From positions 1-52,070 of the forward strand of contig JAZQNN010000063.1 in the NCBI GenBank assembly GCA_045627365.1: DNA of 52,070 nucleotides, read 5' to 3'. The translations under genes and the position numbers were made by a program. The stretch is from RGIG5612 sp045627365 (GTDB lineage Bacteria > Bacillota > Clostridia > Lachnospirales > Lachnospiraceae). Numbering within the stretch: position 1 is the first letter of the stretch; each line of letters starts with the position of its first letter. The notes under the pieces were generated by a model that ran no database searches, had not been told where the DNA came from, and worked only from the letters and a program-made list of their open reading frames with translations. This document shows positions 31,939-40,781 of this stretch, piece after piece.

Positions 31939-34401
31939 TTACGCTCCTTTCCTGTGGTGGCCGTGTTCTTCGCTTCTCGATGTCCTGAAGATAAGCCCCA
32001 GGAGAAGTGCCAGTGTAATGATCGCCGCGATGAGCCCCGGCATGTTGAGGCTGCCGGTAAGCGCGCCGCCTATCTGATTCCAGATAAGCGCGATCGAGTA
32101 AGCAAATACTGTCTGATATCCGATCGCGAGGAAGAACCATTTGCCGCTCTTCATCTCGCTTCTGATCGCTCCCATTGCCGCTACGCACGGAGCGCACAGG
32201 AGGTTGAATATCATGAACGCGAATCCGCTGACAGGTGTGAATACCTCAGCCATACGGGCATATACGCCGGCTCCTGCCGAATAGAAAATGCTGAGCGAGC
32301 TTACTATGTTCTCCTTGGCCAGAAGCCCTGCTATAGAAGCCACCGTTGCCTGCCAGTTGCCAAATCCCAAAGGCTTGAAGATGACCGCGATCGCGCCGCC
32401 TATTCTGGCCAGGATGCTACAGCTCACCTCATCTGTTGCGAGCATTCTGAAGCCGTCCTCTGCCCAGCCGAAATATGTCGTAAACCACAGAACTACAGAT
32501 GAAAGCAGGATGATCGTTCCGGCCTTTTTGATGAAAGCCCAGCCTCTGTCCCACATGGTCTTGAGGACATTCTTCATAAGCGGCCTGTGGTATGCCGGAA
32601 GCTCCATTACGAACGGAGATTCTTTGCCGGCAAACGCGCCGAACTTCTTAAGTATCAGGCCCGATATAATCACGGCTGCTATTCCTAAGAAATATGCCGC
32701 CGGTGCTACCCACGGTGATCCGCCGAACAGGGCGCCCGCGATCAGCGCTATGAACGGGAGCTTGGCTCCGCACGGTATAAACGATGTCGTGATGATCGTC
32801 ATGCGTCTTTCTCTTTCAGTCTCGACGGTCCTCGATGTCATTATGCCCGGCACGCTGCATCCGGTTCCGACCAGAAATGCTATAAAAGACTTGCCGGAAA
32901 GGCCGAATTTGCGGAAAATCTTGTCCAGCACGAATGCGATCCTTGACATATAGCCGCAGTCCTCAAGAAGCGCGAGGAACAGGAATAATACAAACATCTG
33001 CGGCGCAAAGCTCAGCACCGCGCCGACGCCCGCAACGATTCCGTCGAGGATCAGGCCCTGCAGCCACGGTGCGCAGTTGACGCTCGCAAGGAAATTGCCC
33101 ACGAGAGCCGGTATTCCCGGAACATCGATTCCGAAGAATCTCCAGCCATCGCCGAACACGCCGTCTGACATCCACTGAGTCGCGTACTTGCCGACCAGCG
33201 ATACCGACACGTAATATACGATAAACATGACCGCGGCAAATATCGGCAGTGCGAGCCATCTGTTGGTCACAACGCGGTCGATCTTGCCGGATGGCGTGAT
33301 CCTTCCGATGTTGCGTTTCTTGTAGCAATGCCTGATGATGTGGTCGATATCCAGATAACGCTCATTGGTGATGATCGCCTCGGCATCGTCATCCATCTCA
33401 TTCTCGCACGCCTCGATATCTTTCTCTATATGAGCAAGGATGTCCTTTGGAATATTAAGCCTCTCAAGAACCTTGCTGTCGCGCTCAAATATTTTGATCG
33501 CATACCATCTCTGCTGATCATCCGGCATGTCATGGATGACCGCCTCCTCGATATGGGCGATAGCATGCTCAACCGATCCGCTGAACGTATGCGGCGGCAC
33601 AAGTGCGCCGGCCTTGGCCGCAGCCACCGCAAGAGCTGCTGCCTCCTGAATGTTCTCGCCTGTAAGCGCCGAGATCTCGATAACGCGGCACTTAAGTGAC
33701 CTGGAAAGAGCCTCAAGGTCGATCTCGTCACCGGATTTGCGGACCATATCCATCATATTGATGGCCACGACTACAGGGATACCGATCTCCAGGAGCTGCG
33801 TTGTCAGATAAAGATTCCTCTCCAGGTTCATTCCGTCCACGATATTCAGTATCGCGTCCGGTCTTTCATCTATCAGATAATTTCTCGCAACGACTTCCTC
33901 CAGGGTGTAAGGCGAAAGCGAATATATGCCCGGAAGGTCCGTAATGATAATGTTCACGTTTTTCCTGTAGCGGCCTTCTTTATGCTCGACCGTTACGCCC
34001 GGCCAGTTGCCGACATACTGATTTGAGCCCGTGAGCGCGTTGAAAAGCGTTGTTTTGCCGCAGTTCGGGTTGCCTGCAAGGGCGATCTTGAGTTCCGTCT
34101 CCTGCTCGATCTCCGACTCGATATTGTGCTCAGTGTGATTCTTCTTGCCGCGTCCGTGTGCCGGCTGCTCTTCATCGATGAGCTCGACCTCTATCATCTC
34201 GGCGTCCGCCTTGCGCAATGACAGCTCGTATCCTCTTATGGTTATCTCGATCGGGTCACCAAGCGGGGCCACCTTACGGACGTAAACAGTTACGCCCTTG
34301 GTCAGGCCCATATCCATGATCCTGCGCCTTAAAGCGCCCTCGCCGCCCACTTTCACGACTCTGGCTTTTCTGCCTATTGCAACATCTTTTAATGTAGTCA
34401 T
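31939..34401 (-). CDS. feoB: Fused FeoA-FeoB ferrous iron transporter
   Basis: The 820-residue protein has an N-terminal FeoA (SH3-like) domain (about 1-75, MTTLKDVAIGRKARVVKVGG), a linker, then FeoB: the G domain with GNPNCGKTTLFNALTG, VEHKEGRY, DLPGIYSLSPY and NMMDM, and a membrane part with VGTGCSVPGIMTSRT and about 8-10 helices. It takes up Fe2+ across the cytoplasmic membrane, driven by or controlled by GTP. The FeoA-FeoB fusion is known in several Firmicutes. AGGG lies about 9 bases before the ATG. It diverges from a DtxR-family gene, and two operator palindromes lie between them, so it is likely repressed when iron is plentiful. Confidence 0.95.
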   Translation of the reverse strand: MTTLKDVAIGRKARVVKVGGEGALRRRIMDMGLTKGVTVYVRKVAPLGDPIEITIRGYELSLRKADAEMIEVELIDEEQPAHGRGKKNHTEHNIESEIEQETELKIALAGNPNCGKTTLFNALTGSNQYVGNWPGVTVEHKEGRYRKNVNIIITDLPGIYSLSPYTLEEVVARNYLIDERPDAILNIVDGMNLERNLYLTTQLLEIGIPVVVAINMMDMVRKSGDEIDLEALSRSLKCRVIEISALTGENIQEAAALAVAAAKAGALVPPHTFSGSVEHAIAHIEEAVIHDMPDDQQRWYAIKIFERDSKVLERLNIPKDILAHIEKDIEACENEMDDDAEAIITNERYLDIDHIIRHCYKKRNIGRITPSGKIDRVVTNRWLALPIFAAVMFIVYYVSVSLVGKYATQWMSDGVFGDGWRFFGIDVPGIPALVGNFLASVNCAPWLQGLILDGIVAGVGAVLSFAPQMFVLFLFLALLEDCGYMSRIAFVLDKIFRKFGLSGKSFIAFLVGTGCSVPGIMTSRTVETERERRMTIITTSFIPCGAKLPFIALIAGALFGGSPWVAPAAYFLGIAAVIISGLILKKFGAFAGKESPFVMELPAYHRPLMKNVLKTMWDRGWAFIKKAGTIILLSSVVLWFTTYFGWAEDGFRMLATDEVSCSILARIGGAIAVIFKPLGFGNWQATVASIAGLLAKENIVSSLSIFYSAGAGVYARMAEVFTPVSGFAFMIFNLLCAPCVAAMGAIRSEMKSGKWFFLAIGYQTVFAYSIALIWNQIGGALTGSLNMPGLIAAIITLALLLGLIFRTSRSEEHGHHRKGA

Positions 34402-34430
34402 TTTAAGTATCCCTGTGTCAAAGTGTATTC

Positions 34431-34448
34431 AGTTAGCCTAAGCTAACT
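34431..34448. promoter_or_regulatory. Metal-regulator operator 1
   Basis: AGTTAGC-CTAA-GCTAACT is a nearly perfect palindrome 30 bases before the FeoAB start. It resembles the TTAGGTTAGCCTAACCTAA type of DtxR/IdeR site. Confidence 0.75.
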
Positions 34449-34465
34449 CGACTTTTGAAAATAAT

Positions 34466-34483
34466 AGTTAGCCCCCGCTAACT
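34466..34483. promoter_or_regulatory. Metal-regulator operator 2
   Basis: AGTTAGC-CCCC-GCTAACT has the same arms as operator 1, with starts 35 bases apart. Both lie nearer feoB than the regulator gene. A clear feoB promoter between them could not be assigned. Confidence 0.75.
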
Positions 34484-34512
34484 CATATTAATACTACCCT
34501 CCTTCAAATCCA

Positions 34513-34541
34513 TTGTCAATAGATAATATGTGTGCTATCAT
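34513..34541 (+). promoter_or_regulatory. Promoter of the DtxR-family gene
   Basis: TTGTCA (34513-34518) and TATCAT (34536-34541) are 17 bases apart; the start would be near 34548. The operators lie upstream of this -35, so the regulator gene may be less affected than feoB. Confidence 0.55.
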
Positions 34542-34589
34542 CTATTTGAAATTTCTTTATTTTGAACATTAATTAGGAAAAGGTAAGTT

Positions 34590-34961
34590 ATGCAGCTTCA
34601 GGAATCCGGAGAAATGTATCTTGAATCGATCTACGTGCTGAACAAATCGCTCGAACACGTAAGGTCGATCGATATCTGCGACTTTATGGGCTATTCCAAG
34701 CCTAGCATAAGTAAAGCCGTCCATCTTCTTCAAGAGGGCGGCTATATAGATATTGATAGTCAGGGTTTCATCACGCTCTCTGCGGACGGCGCGGCGATCG
34801 CTGAAAAAATCTATGAACGGCATACAGTGCTTACCGATTTCTTCACATCCATCGGAGTCGGGGCCGATACCGCCAGGGAAGATGCCTGCCGTATCGAGCA
34901 TGACATCAGCGATGAAAGCTTCGAAGCTTTAAAAAGCTATCTCAGCAAATCCTCAAAATAA
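34590..34961 (+). CDS. DtxR/MntR-family metal-dependent repressor
   Basis: The 123-residue protein starts with MQLQESGEMYLESIY and a winged-helix domain (SIDICDFMGYSKPSISKAVHLLQEGG), followed by ERHTVLTDFF and EDACRIEHDISDE, where His, Glu, Asp and Cys would form the metal sites, as in DtxR-family proteins without the SH3 domain. It should bind Fe2+ or Mn2+ and the AGTTAGC palindromes in front of feoAB. AAGG lies before the ATG. It is convergent with the PBP gene, 8 bases from its stop. Confidence 0.9.
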   Translation: MQLQESGEMYLESIYVLNKSLEHVRSIDICDFMGYSKPSISKAVHLLQEGGYIDIDSQGFITLSADGAAIAEKIYERHTVLTDFFTSIGVGADTAREDACRIEHDISDESFEALKSYLSKSSK

Positions 34962-34969
34962 CTCAGTTA

Positions 34970-37783
34970 TCAGTCATCCCCTTCTTCGCCGCCTCCCGGT
35001 TCTTCACCTGAAGGGGGTTCTTCTTCTGAAGGGGTTTCTTCTTCCTTCTTAGTTGTTTCTGTAGGATCAGTCTCCTCTGATTCCTCTGTTGATGTTTCAG
35101 TTGTCGTATTCTCGTCGTGCTCGTCGCAATCCTCGTACGGAACAGCGTACTCAAAGTCTCTGGTCCATTTGCCGGATTTCTCGCGGCTCTCAAAATCCTC
35201 AAGATTTCTGAGAACTACTTCCTCTGTCTCTTCTTCCGGACAGTACTCTGTTGCCAGTTTGCCTGATGTCTTGCAGATCGTAACTTTCTCATGTATATCA
35301 CAGGACCTTGACGGTACAGTGCCTGCGGCAAAATATTCTGTTATCAGGCAGCTTCCTCCCGCGTCATCACCGCAGTCGCCATTTGAGAGCATACCGGACT
35401 TGTTGCAGACCGTTGCCTGAACGATATCGCCGGTCATCTCAAACCAGCCGCCGCCTCTGTCGAGTGAAACGACAAGCTGCTCCATGATCTTCGAGTAGAA
35501 TCGTTTCTGCATCTCGTTATATCCGACAGTAATGAACTCGTCATATCCGACCCAGATACATCCGCACAGTCCGTTCGGAACATATCCTACAAACCAGATA
35601 TCATTGTAATCGTTGGATGATCCGGTCTTGCCGGCAAGAGGTGCCGAATCGATCTGGCACAGAACGCCGGTACCTTTCGTAACGACCTCACGCATTGCAC
35701 TTGTAAGAAGTGACGCAGTCTCTTCCTTCAGAACGCGGTGTGTCTCCTGGTTGTTGCTCATTATAACCTTGCCGTCTTTGGAAACTACCTGTGAGTAGAA
35801 CGTCGGCTCAATATATACGCCCTTGTTGGCAATCGCTGAAAATGCCGCGCAGTTCTCCAGGTTACTGATTCCCCACGTAACACCGCCGATAGCGGTTGCA
35901 AGGTTACCGTCTTCTTCGATGATTTTTGAATATCCAAAGCTCTGCAGATATGGGATGCAGTTCTCTGCGCCGATCGACTTAAGGCACTTAACCGCAACTA
36001 TATTCATGGAGTCGATCACGCCCTGTCTGACAGTGTTGAGACCTCTGTATTCATCTCCCCACCAGTTTGCAACTTTCTTGCCTGAATCTCCGTAATGAAA
36101 CTCAGCATCGTCAAATGTGGATGCAAGAGTTGCCATTCCCAGATCGAGTGCCGGTGCGAAAGATGCAACGATCTTGAATGTTGAACCCGGCTGTCTGAAT
36201 GACTCTGTCGCTCTGTTAAGACCGAGGTTCTGTTTCTCTCCACGGCCGCCGCTGATGGCAAGAACGTAACCTGTGTTGTAATCCATCAGTGTGAATGTTG
36301 CCTGCGGCTCGAGGATGTATGATACATTTTCATATGTTATCTGGTCGCCCTTGACAAGGATCGCATCCTTGTATTCCTGGATCGCAGCATCGCACTCTTC
36401 GTGAGTGTAATAATTGAATCTGTATTCTCTGTTGCCCAGAACATTTCTGTGCCATGAGGAAATATCGGACTGGTTGTAATACTCCATCTCGCCGTCCGCA
36501 TGTTTTACGGACAGATCCCATGCAACTGAATATGTCAGATCAACTCTTGAGTAGTTATCAGGATTGTTGATCTCGTATTCTACGATCCTCTGTGCCTGTG
36601 TGTTCTGTGTGGAGTAAATGGTCGCGCCGCCTCTGTATACCAGGTTGAATGCCTGAGTATATGAGTAGCCGCACTGTTCCTGAAGGTCCTTGATGACCTC
36701 GCTGATTACTTCGTCGACGAAGTACGAATATTCGCTGGCAACTTTGCCGGTAGCATTCTCCGCAACACGGTTGTAAACTTCGTCCGCGCAGGCTGCCTGA
36801 TACTCTGCCTCAGTCAGATGTCCGTTATCACGCATATTCTCGAGTGCGTGCGTCTGTCTGGTCTTATTATTCGTCGGGTAGTTAACAGGGTTCATGCCCC
36901 ACGGATTCTGAGCGATCGAAGAAATAACAGTACACTCAGCTACCGTTAATTCGCTTATGTCCTTGTTGAAATAATACTTGGCAGCTTCCTTTACACCGTA
37001 GTTACCGCCGCCCAAGTTGATGGTATTAAGATAGGTGACCAGAATCTCGTCCTTGGACATGTTCTTTTCAAGCTCAAGTGCAAGCACCCACTCCTGAAGC
37101 TTCCTTCGGATAAGTGAGCCGGTGCTTCGCTCGCGTCCGCCTGTCTCAAAAACGTTATTCTTCAAAAGCTGCTGCGTGATGGTCGATGCGCCCTGCTCCT
37201 CGCCTTTGAAAACGGTATAGTAAAGCGCACGAAGCACGCCCTCAAAGTCAACGCCCTTGTGCTGGTAGAAACGCTCGTCCTCCAGGTCAACGAATGCCCA
37301 CTTGAGATTCTCAGTCAGTTCCTCTTTCTTCATCTCAGTACGCTTCGAGCCGGAGTCGTACAGCTTGATGATCTCATTGCCCTGATCGTCCAGGATCGTT
37401 GTCGGGAAGTCGGTCGGGAATACGTTGATGTCTTTAACGTCTACCGTTGAGTTAACGATACCGTTGACCGCGCCCAAAACAATGCACGTGATAACACAAA
37501 GCGCGATGCCAAACAAAATGGCAGCGTACTTGAACACACGCCCGATTATCATGAAGATGACTTTAACAGCCTTGTAGCCTATGGTCTCCGACAGCTCTTT
37601 GTCGTCATAGTCTCCGCCGTAATCATCATCGTAATCGTCGTCATAATCATCGCCGTAGTCATCCTCATACTCATCGTAATCGTCGAACTCGGCATCGAAC
37701 TCATCGATCTCGTTACCGCGTTCGGTCTCGTCCATGAATTCGTCTTCGTCGTATCTATTATTTTTACCGGAAAATAATTCCAT
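34970..37783 (-). CDS. Class A penicillin-binding protein (PBP1A type) with acidic N-terminal tail
   Basis: The 937-residue protein makes and crosslinks peptidoglycan. The first 62 residues are cytoplasmic and very acidic (Asp/Tyr repeats such as DDYGDDYDDDYDD), then comes one membrane segment (about 70-108). The GT51 glycosyltransferase domain has EDERFYQHKGVD and GASTITQQLLKN; the transpeptidase has the SxxK motif in GSTFKI, SMN and KTGSSNDYND. A Thr/Glu/Pro-rich tail of about 45 residues follows. CGGAGG lies 5 bases before the ATG. A perfect TTGACA-17-TATAAT promoter drives it. The acidic tract is longer than usual for the family. Confidence 0.95.
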   Translation of the reverse strand: MELFSGKNNRYDEDEFMDETERGNEIDEFDAEFDDYDEYEDDYGDDYDDDYDDDYGGDYDDKELSETIGYKAVKVIFMIIGRVFKYAAILFGIALCVITCIVLGAVNGIVNSTVDVKDINVFPTDFPTTILDDQGNEIIKLYDSGSKRTEMKKEELTENLKWAFVDLEDERFYQHKGVDFEGVLRALYYTVFKGEEQGASTITQQLLKNNVFETGGRERSTGSLIRRKLQEWVLALELEKNMSKDEILVTYLNTINLGGGNYGVKEAAKYYFNKDISELTVAECTVISSIAQNPWGMNPVNYPTNNKTRQTHALENMRDNGHLTEAEYQAACADEVYNRVAENATGKVASEYSYFVDEVISEVIKDLQEQCGYSYTQAFNLVYRGGATIYSTQNTQAQRIVEYEINNPDNYSRVDLTYSVAWDLSVKHADGEMEYYNQSDISSWHRNVLGNREYRFNYYTHEECDAAIQEYKDAILVKGDQITYENVSYILEPQATFTLMDYNTGYVLAISGGRGEKQNLGLNRATESFRQPGSTFKIVASFAPALDLGMATLASTFDDAEFHYGDSGKKVANWWGDEYRGLNTVRQGVIDSMNIVAVKCLKSIGAENCIPYLQSFGYSKIIEEDGNLATAIGGVTWGISNLENCAAFSAIANKGVYIEPTFYSQVVSKDGKVIMSNNQETHRVLKEETASLLTSAMREVVTKGTGVLCQIDSAPLAGKTGSSNDYNDIWFVGYVPNGLCGCIWVGYDEFITVGYNEMQKRFYSKIMEQLVVSLDRGGGWFEMTGDIVQATVCNKSGMLSNGDCGDDAGGSCLITEYFAAGTVPSRSCDIHEKVTICKTSGKLATEYCPEEETEEVVLRNLEDFESREKSGKWTRDFEYAVPYEDCDEHDENTTTETSTEESEETDPTETTKKEEETPSEEEPPSGEEPGGGEEGDD

Positions 37784-37823
37784 TTCATCCTCCGTTTATC
37801 TGGCATTTACACATAGATACTGA

Positions 37824-37852
37824 ATTATACATCAGATAAATAGTAATGTCAA
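37824..37852 (-). promoter_or_regulatory. Consensus promoter of the PBP gene
   Basis: TTGACA (37852-37847) and TATAAT (37829-37824) are 17 bases apart, both perfect matches. Transcription would start near 37817. Confidence 0.85.
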
Positions 37853-37892
37853 AACGCATAGGGCTTTTTTCACTTTTCTTTCACACGATATT

Positions 37893-37901
37893 TGGTATAA
37901 T
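37893..37901 (+). promoter_or_regulatory. Extended -10 6 bases before the YigZ-family start (leaderless candidate)
   Basis: TGGTATAAT is a perfect extended -10, followed by CCTTTC and then the ATG at 37908, so +1 falls on the start codon. No ribosome site precedes the ATG. Confidence 0.6.
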
Positions 37902-37907
37902 CCTTTC

Positions 37908-38570
37908 ATGAGCACTAAAGTAATCCTCGGCCGCGCGCAAGGCGAGATCACCGAGAAAAAATCACGTTTCATAGGAACGATCGCAGAGGTGCACTCCGAG
38001 GAGGAGGCGCTTGCATTCATCGACGAGATGCGCAAAGAATACTGGGACGCGCGTCACAATTGCTTTGCCTATGTGATCGGACAGGCCGGTGAGCTTTCAA
38101 GATTCTCGGATGATAAGGAGCCTTCCGGCACTGCCGGCAAACCCATCCTCGATGCTCTTTCAGGTTCCGGTATCAGGAACGCCTGCATCGTCGTTACACG
38201 TTACTTCGGCGGCGTGCTTCTCGGCACCGGCGGTCTGGTCCGCGCGTATACAGAAGCCGCCTGCGCAGCTATCAACTCAGCCTTGGAAGAGGGCTGCTGC
38301 ATGGAGCTGATTGACGGTTCTCAGGTCGATATGTCATTTGACTACAAACATCTCGGCAAAATCGAAAATATAATCCAAAGTCGCAGCGCCGGCGTGCTGC
38401 TTAAGGATTACGGCGAGAACGTGTCGTTCTCACTTGCTGTGCCTGACGCGGTTTTCGATGCTTTCTCAAAGGATGTCATCGAGGCGACAAGCGGTGACAT
38501 CGCCCCGGCGCGGGGCAAGCCGCTTAGCTTCTGTCCGTCCGGACAGGGTGCAATCATTTACACGTTCTAA
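37908..38570 (+). CDS. YigZ/IMPACT-family protein
   Basis: The 220-residue protein has the family blocks KKSRFIGTIAEV, DARHNCFAYVIG, DDKEPSGTAGKPIL and VVTRYFGGVLLGTGGLVRAYTEA. IMPACT proteins in eukaryotes regulate the Gcn2 kinase; the bacterial role is unclear, perhaps RNA or translation related. It has no ribosome site, and an extended -10 lies 6 bases upstream, so the mRNA may be leaderless. It is divergent from the PBP gene and followed by its own terminator. Confidence 0.92.
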   Translation: MSTKVILGRAQGEITEKKSRFIGTIAEVHSEEEALAFIDEMRKEYWDARHNCFAYVIGQAGELSRFSDDKEPSGTAGKPILDALSGSGIRNACIVVTRYFGGVLLGTGGLVRAYTEAACAAINSALEEGCCMELIDGSQVDMSFDYKHLGKIENIIQSRSAGVLLKDYGENVSFSLAVPDAVFDAFSKDVIEATSGDIAPARGKPLSFCPSGQGAIIYTF

Positions 38571-38583
38571 AGTGGAATTTTCT

Positions 38584-38618
38584 GGCTGTCGCTTGATGCG
38601 GCAGCCCGTTTTTTTTGG
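38584..38618 (+). terminator. Terminator of the YigZ-family gene
   Basis: GGCTGTCGC and GCGGCAGCC form a 9-base stem with one G-T pair and loop TTGAT, followed by CGTTTTTTTT. It stands 13 bases after the stop. Confidence 0.88.
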
Positions 38619-38895
38619 TGGAAAATTGAAAAGAGAAAAAATTGCACAATTTAGTGCGTTTGCGAGCCTGCCATTTCTCCGAATTTTCGGCAGGTTCGTA
38701 GAAAACGTAACAAAGTCGCCGAATCGGACACAAAAACTGTTAGTTTTGCAAATTATACGGTTTTTGAGAGGAGTCAGGACCAAAGAAGTCAGAAAATGTG
38801 GAGAGAAAAATGCCTTGCAAAGCCACTAAAATCGTTGGATTTTTCTCTTTTAAAAAAAAGAAGGTTTTTTACCAGTGAACGCATCTGAAAACGGC
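38619..38895. other. Gene-free stretch, 280 bases
   Basis: No gene is supported. A 10-base imperfect stem (CGAGCCTGCC with GGCAGGTTCG, about 38663-38697) is the only clear structure. The stretch is AT-rich and flanked by two similar terminators. Confidence 0.4.
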
Positions 38896-38927
38896 AAAAA
38901 AAGGGCTGTCACTTAACGCGACAGCCC
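38896..38927 (-). terminator. Terminator of the NhaC-family gene
   Basis: GGGCTGTC and GACAGCCC form an 8-base stem, followed on the minus strand by seven T. It is 23 bases after the stop. Confidence 0.88.
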
Positions 38928-38949
38928 CCTGCTTTAGTAATCCAAATTA

Positions 38950-40521
38950 TTACTCTACGATAGTAGCCTGTGCTTTGTCTTTCTTCTTAGCTCCGATACG
39001 GATAAGCAGAAGAACAGCGATCATCAGAATGATGCCCAGCGGCAGGCAGATGTACCACTTCTGGATAAATCCTGTGAAGATGTAGCATACAAAGCTTACG
39101 CCTGCAACAAGCAGAGCGTACGGAAGCTGAGTGGATACGTGCTTAACGTGATCGCACTGTGCTCCGGCTGATGCCATGATAGTCGTATCTGAGATCGGTG
39201 AGCAGTGGTCGCCGCAAACAGCACCTGCCATGCAGGCTGAGATAGCGATGATCATAAGCTCGTTGCCAAGGTCAGCATTGAATACGCTTACAACGATCGG
39301 GATAAGGATACCGAATGTGCCCCAGCTTGTTCCTGTTGCGAATGAAAGCAGACAAGCGATAACGAAGATAAGAGCAGGAAGGAATGCCATCCATGCTGCT
39401 GCGCCTGCCTGTACAAGGCCTGCTACATACTCAGCTGCGCCGAGTGAGTCTGTCATTGCCTTCAGTGTCCATGCGAAGGTAAGGATCAGGATCGCCGGAA
39501 CCATGCTCTTAAAGCCTTCAGGTACTGCGTTCATGCACTCTTTGAAGGTAAGAACTCTGGTGCACAGGTACAGGATGATCGTAATGATCATTGCTGCTAC
39601 TGAACCGAATACAAGGCCTACAGAAGCGTCAGATCCTGAGAATGCATCTACGAAAGATGCTCCCTCGAAGAATCCGCCGGTATAGATCATACCGATGATG
39701 CAGCAAACGATAAGAATGATGATAGGAACTACCAGGTGGTAAACCTTGCCTTTTTCGCTTACAGGCGGGTTCGGCTGATCTTCGGCACCGGTCATTGATG
39801 ACTCTGCCTTAGCGATAGCTGAAGCCTTCTTGGCTGCCTCACGTCTGTCAAGTTCCTCGCTCATTTCAGCCAGTCTCATCGGGCCGAAATCGAATTTGCC
39901 AATGGTGATGGTGAACATCATTGCGATGGTCAAGAATGCGTAGAAGTTATAAGGGATCGCACGGATGAACAGATCAAGTCCGTCTGCTCCGTCAACAAAT
40001 CCTACAACTGCTGCTGCCCATGATGAAATCGGGGCGATGATGCAGACAGGTGCTGCGGTCGCGTCGATAAGGTAAGCCAGTTTCGGACGTGAAATGCCGT
40101 GCTTGTCAGCGATAGGCATCATAACCGAACCAACTGTCAGGCAGTTGAAATAGTCATCGATAAAGATGATGATACCAAGAACGATAGTGCAGATGGCAGC
40201 GCCGACCTTGGTCTTAACATGCTCAACTGACCAGCGTCCGAATGCTGCAGAACCGCCGGCTCTGTTCATAAGCATAACCATTCCGCCGAGGATAACCAGG
40301 AAGATAAGAATACCTACGTTCCAGGTGTCAGCCAGTGCGGTGCCGATCATGCCGTCAACGAAAATGTGGTTTACGGCTCCCATAAAGTTGAAGCCGGAGA
40401 AAAGGAATCCACCGACAACAATGCCGATGAAAAGGGATGAATATACTTCTTTCGTGACAAGCGCCAATACGATGGCTACCACTGGTGGAAGTAAAGACCA
40501 GAATGTTCCAATAAACTCCAT
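38950..40521 (-). CDS. NhaC-family transporter under lysine riboswitch control, probable lysine transporter
   Basis: The 523-residue protein has about 11-12 membrane segments and the conserved features of NhaC-type antiporters, such as IVLGIIIFIDDYFNCLTVG and ACMAGAVCGDHCSPISDTT. The middle (about residues 225-250) is a hydrophilic loop. NhaC members exchange sodium and protons, but a subgroup found behind lysine riboswitches has been proposed to carry lysine; the riboswitch here places this gene in that subgroup. AGGAGG lies 5 bases before the ATG, directly after the riboswitch terminator, so the gene would be expressed when lysine is low. It is a single-gene unit. Confidence 0.9.
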   Translation of the reverse strand: MEFIGTFWSLLPPVVAIVLALVTKEVYSSLFIGIVVGGFLFSGFNFMGAVNHIFVDGMIGTALADTWNVGILIFLVILGGMVMLMNRAGGSAAFGRWSVEHVKTKVGAAICTIVLGIIIFIDDYFNCLTVGSVMMPIADKHGISRPKLAYLIDATAAPVCIIAPISSWAAAVVGFVDGADGLDLFIRAIPYNFYAFLTIAMMFTITIGKFDFGPMRLAEMSEELDRREAAKKASAIAKAESSMTGAEDQPNPPVSEKGKVYHLVVPIIILIVCCIIGMIYTGGFFEGASFVDAFSGSDASVGLVFGSVAAMIITIILYLCTRVLTFKECMNAVPEGFKSMVPAILILTFAWTLKAMTDSLGAAEYVAGLVQAGAAAWMAFLPALIFVIACLLSFATGTSWGTFGILIPIVVSVFNADLGNELMIIAISACMAGAVCGDHCSPISDTTIMASAGAQCDHVKHVSTQLPYALLVAGVSFVCYIFTGFIQKWYICLPLGIILMIAVLLLIRIGAKKKDKAQATIVE

Positions 40522-40532
40522 ATGTGCCTCCT

Positions 40533-40574
40533 AAAAAAAATCAGTCATGAACAGGATCGACTGTTCATGACTGA
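40533..40574 (-). terminator. Riboswitch terminator before the NhaC-family gene
   Basis: TCAGTCATGAACAG and CTGTTCATGACTGA form a perfect 14-base stem followed on the minus strand by eight T and then directly by the ribosome site. Its 5' arm can instead pair with the 3' strand of riboswitch stem P1. Confidence 0.93.
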
Positions 40575-40595
40575 GTCAAAACACACACATTCGTC

Positions 40596-40758
40596 ATTGA
40601 CAGCTCTCCGCCTAAGCGACAGTGCGGCGGATATTCTCCGCAGCCCCAGGTCTTCCCGCTTCCGAGATCGCAAGAAGCCTTCGGCGGCTTTCCCTTTCTC
40701 TTCCTTAAGGTCTCGTCCAGTGACGGAAGATACTCTTGATTGCCGCGCCTCTATCAAT
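40596..40758 (-). promoter_or_regulatory. Lysine riboswitch (L box)
   Basis: The minus strand shows the conserved words of the lysine aptamer in order: GATAGAGGCGCG, ATCAAGAGTA, GGGAAAGCCGCCGAAGG, CTGGGGCTGCGG, CACTGTCGC and GGCGGAGAGCTGTC. P1 forms between ATTGATAG (40758-40751) and CTGTCAAT (40603-40596). The antiterminator is visible too: CTGTCAATGAC (40603-40593) can pair with GTCATGAACAG (40571-40561) with a 2x2 mismatch, which excludes both P1 and the terminator. Lysine should therefore stop transcription of the transporter. Confidence 0.93.
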
Positions 40759-40781
40759 CCATGTTCAATTTATTAATTTGA

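Noticed and set aside
34402..34500. Exact feoAB promoter
   Set aside because: Several TATTAT and TAATAT words occur around the operators, but none has a credible -35 at 16-18 bases, so I do not name one.
37610..37690. CRISPR-like repeated sequence
   Set aside because: The repeats are in-frame Asp/Tyr codons of the PBP gene, with no regular spacers or repeat of 25-40 bases. No CRISPR array was seen anywhere in the window.
38434..38829. Open frames on both strands across the end of the YigZ gene and its terminator
   Set aside because: They cross a strong terminator and overlap a conserved gene, with no start signals.
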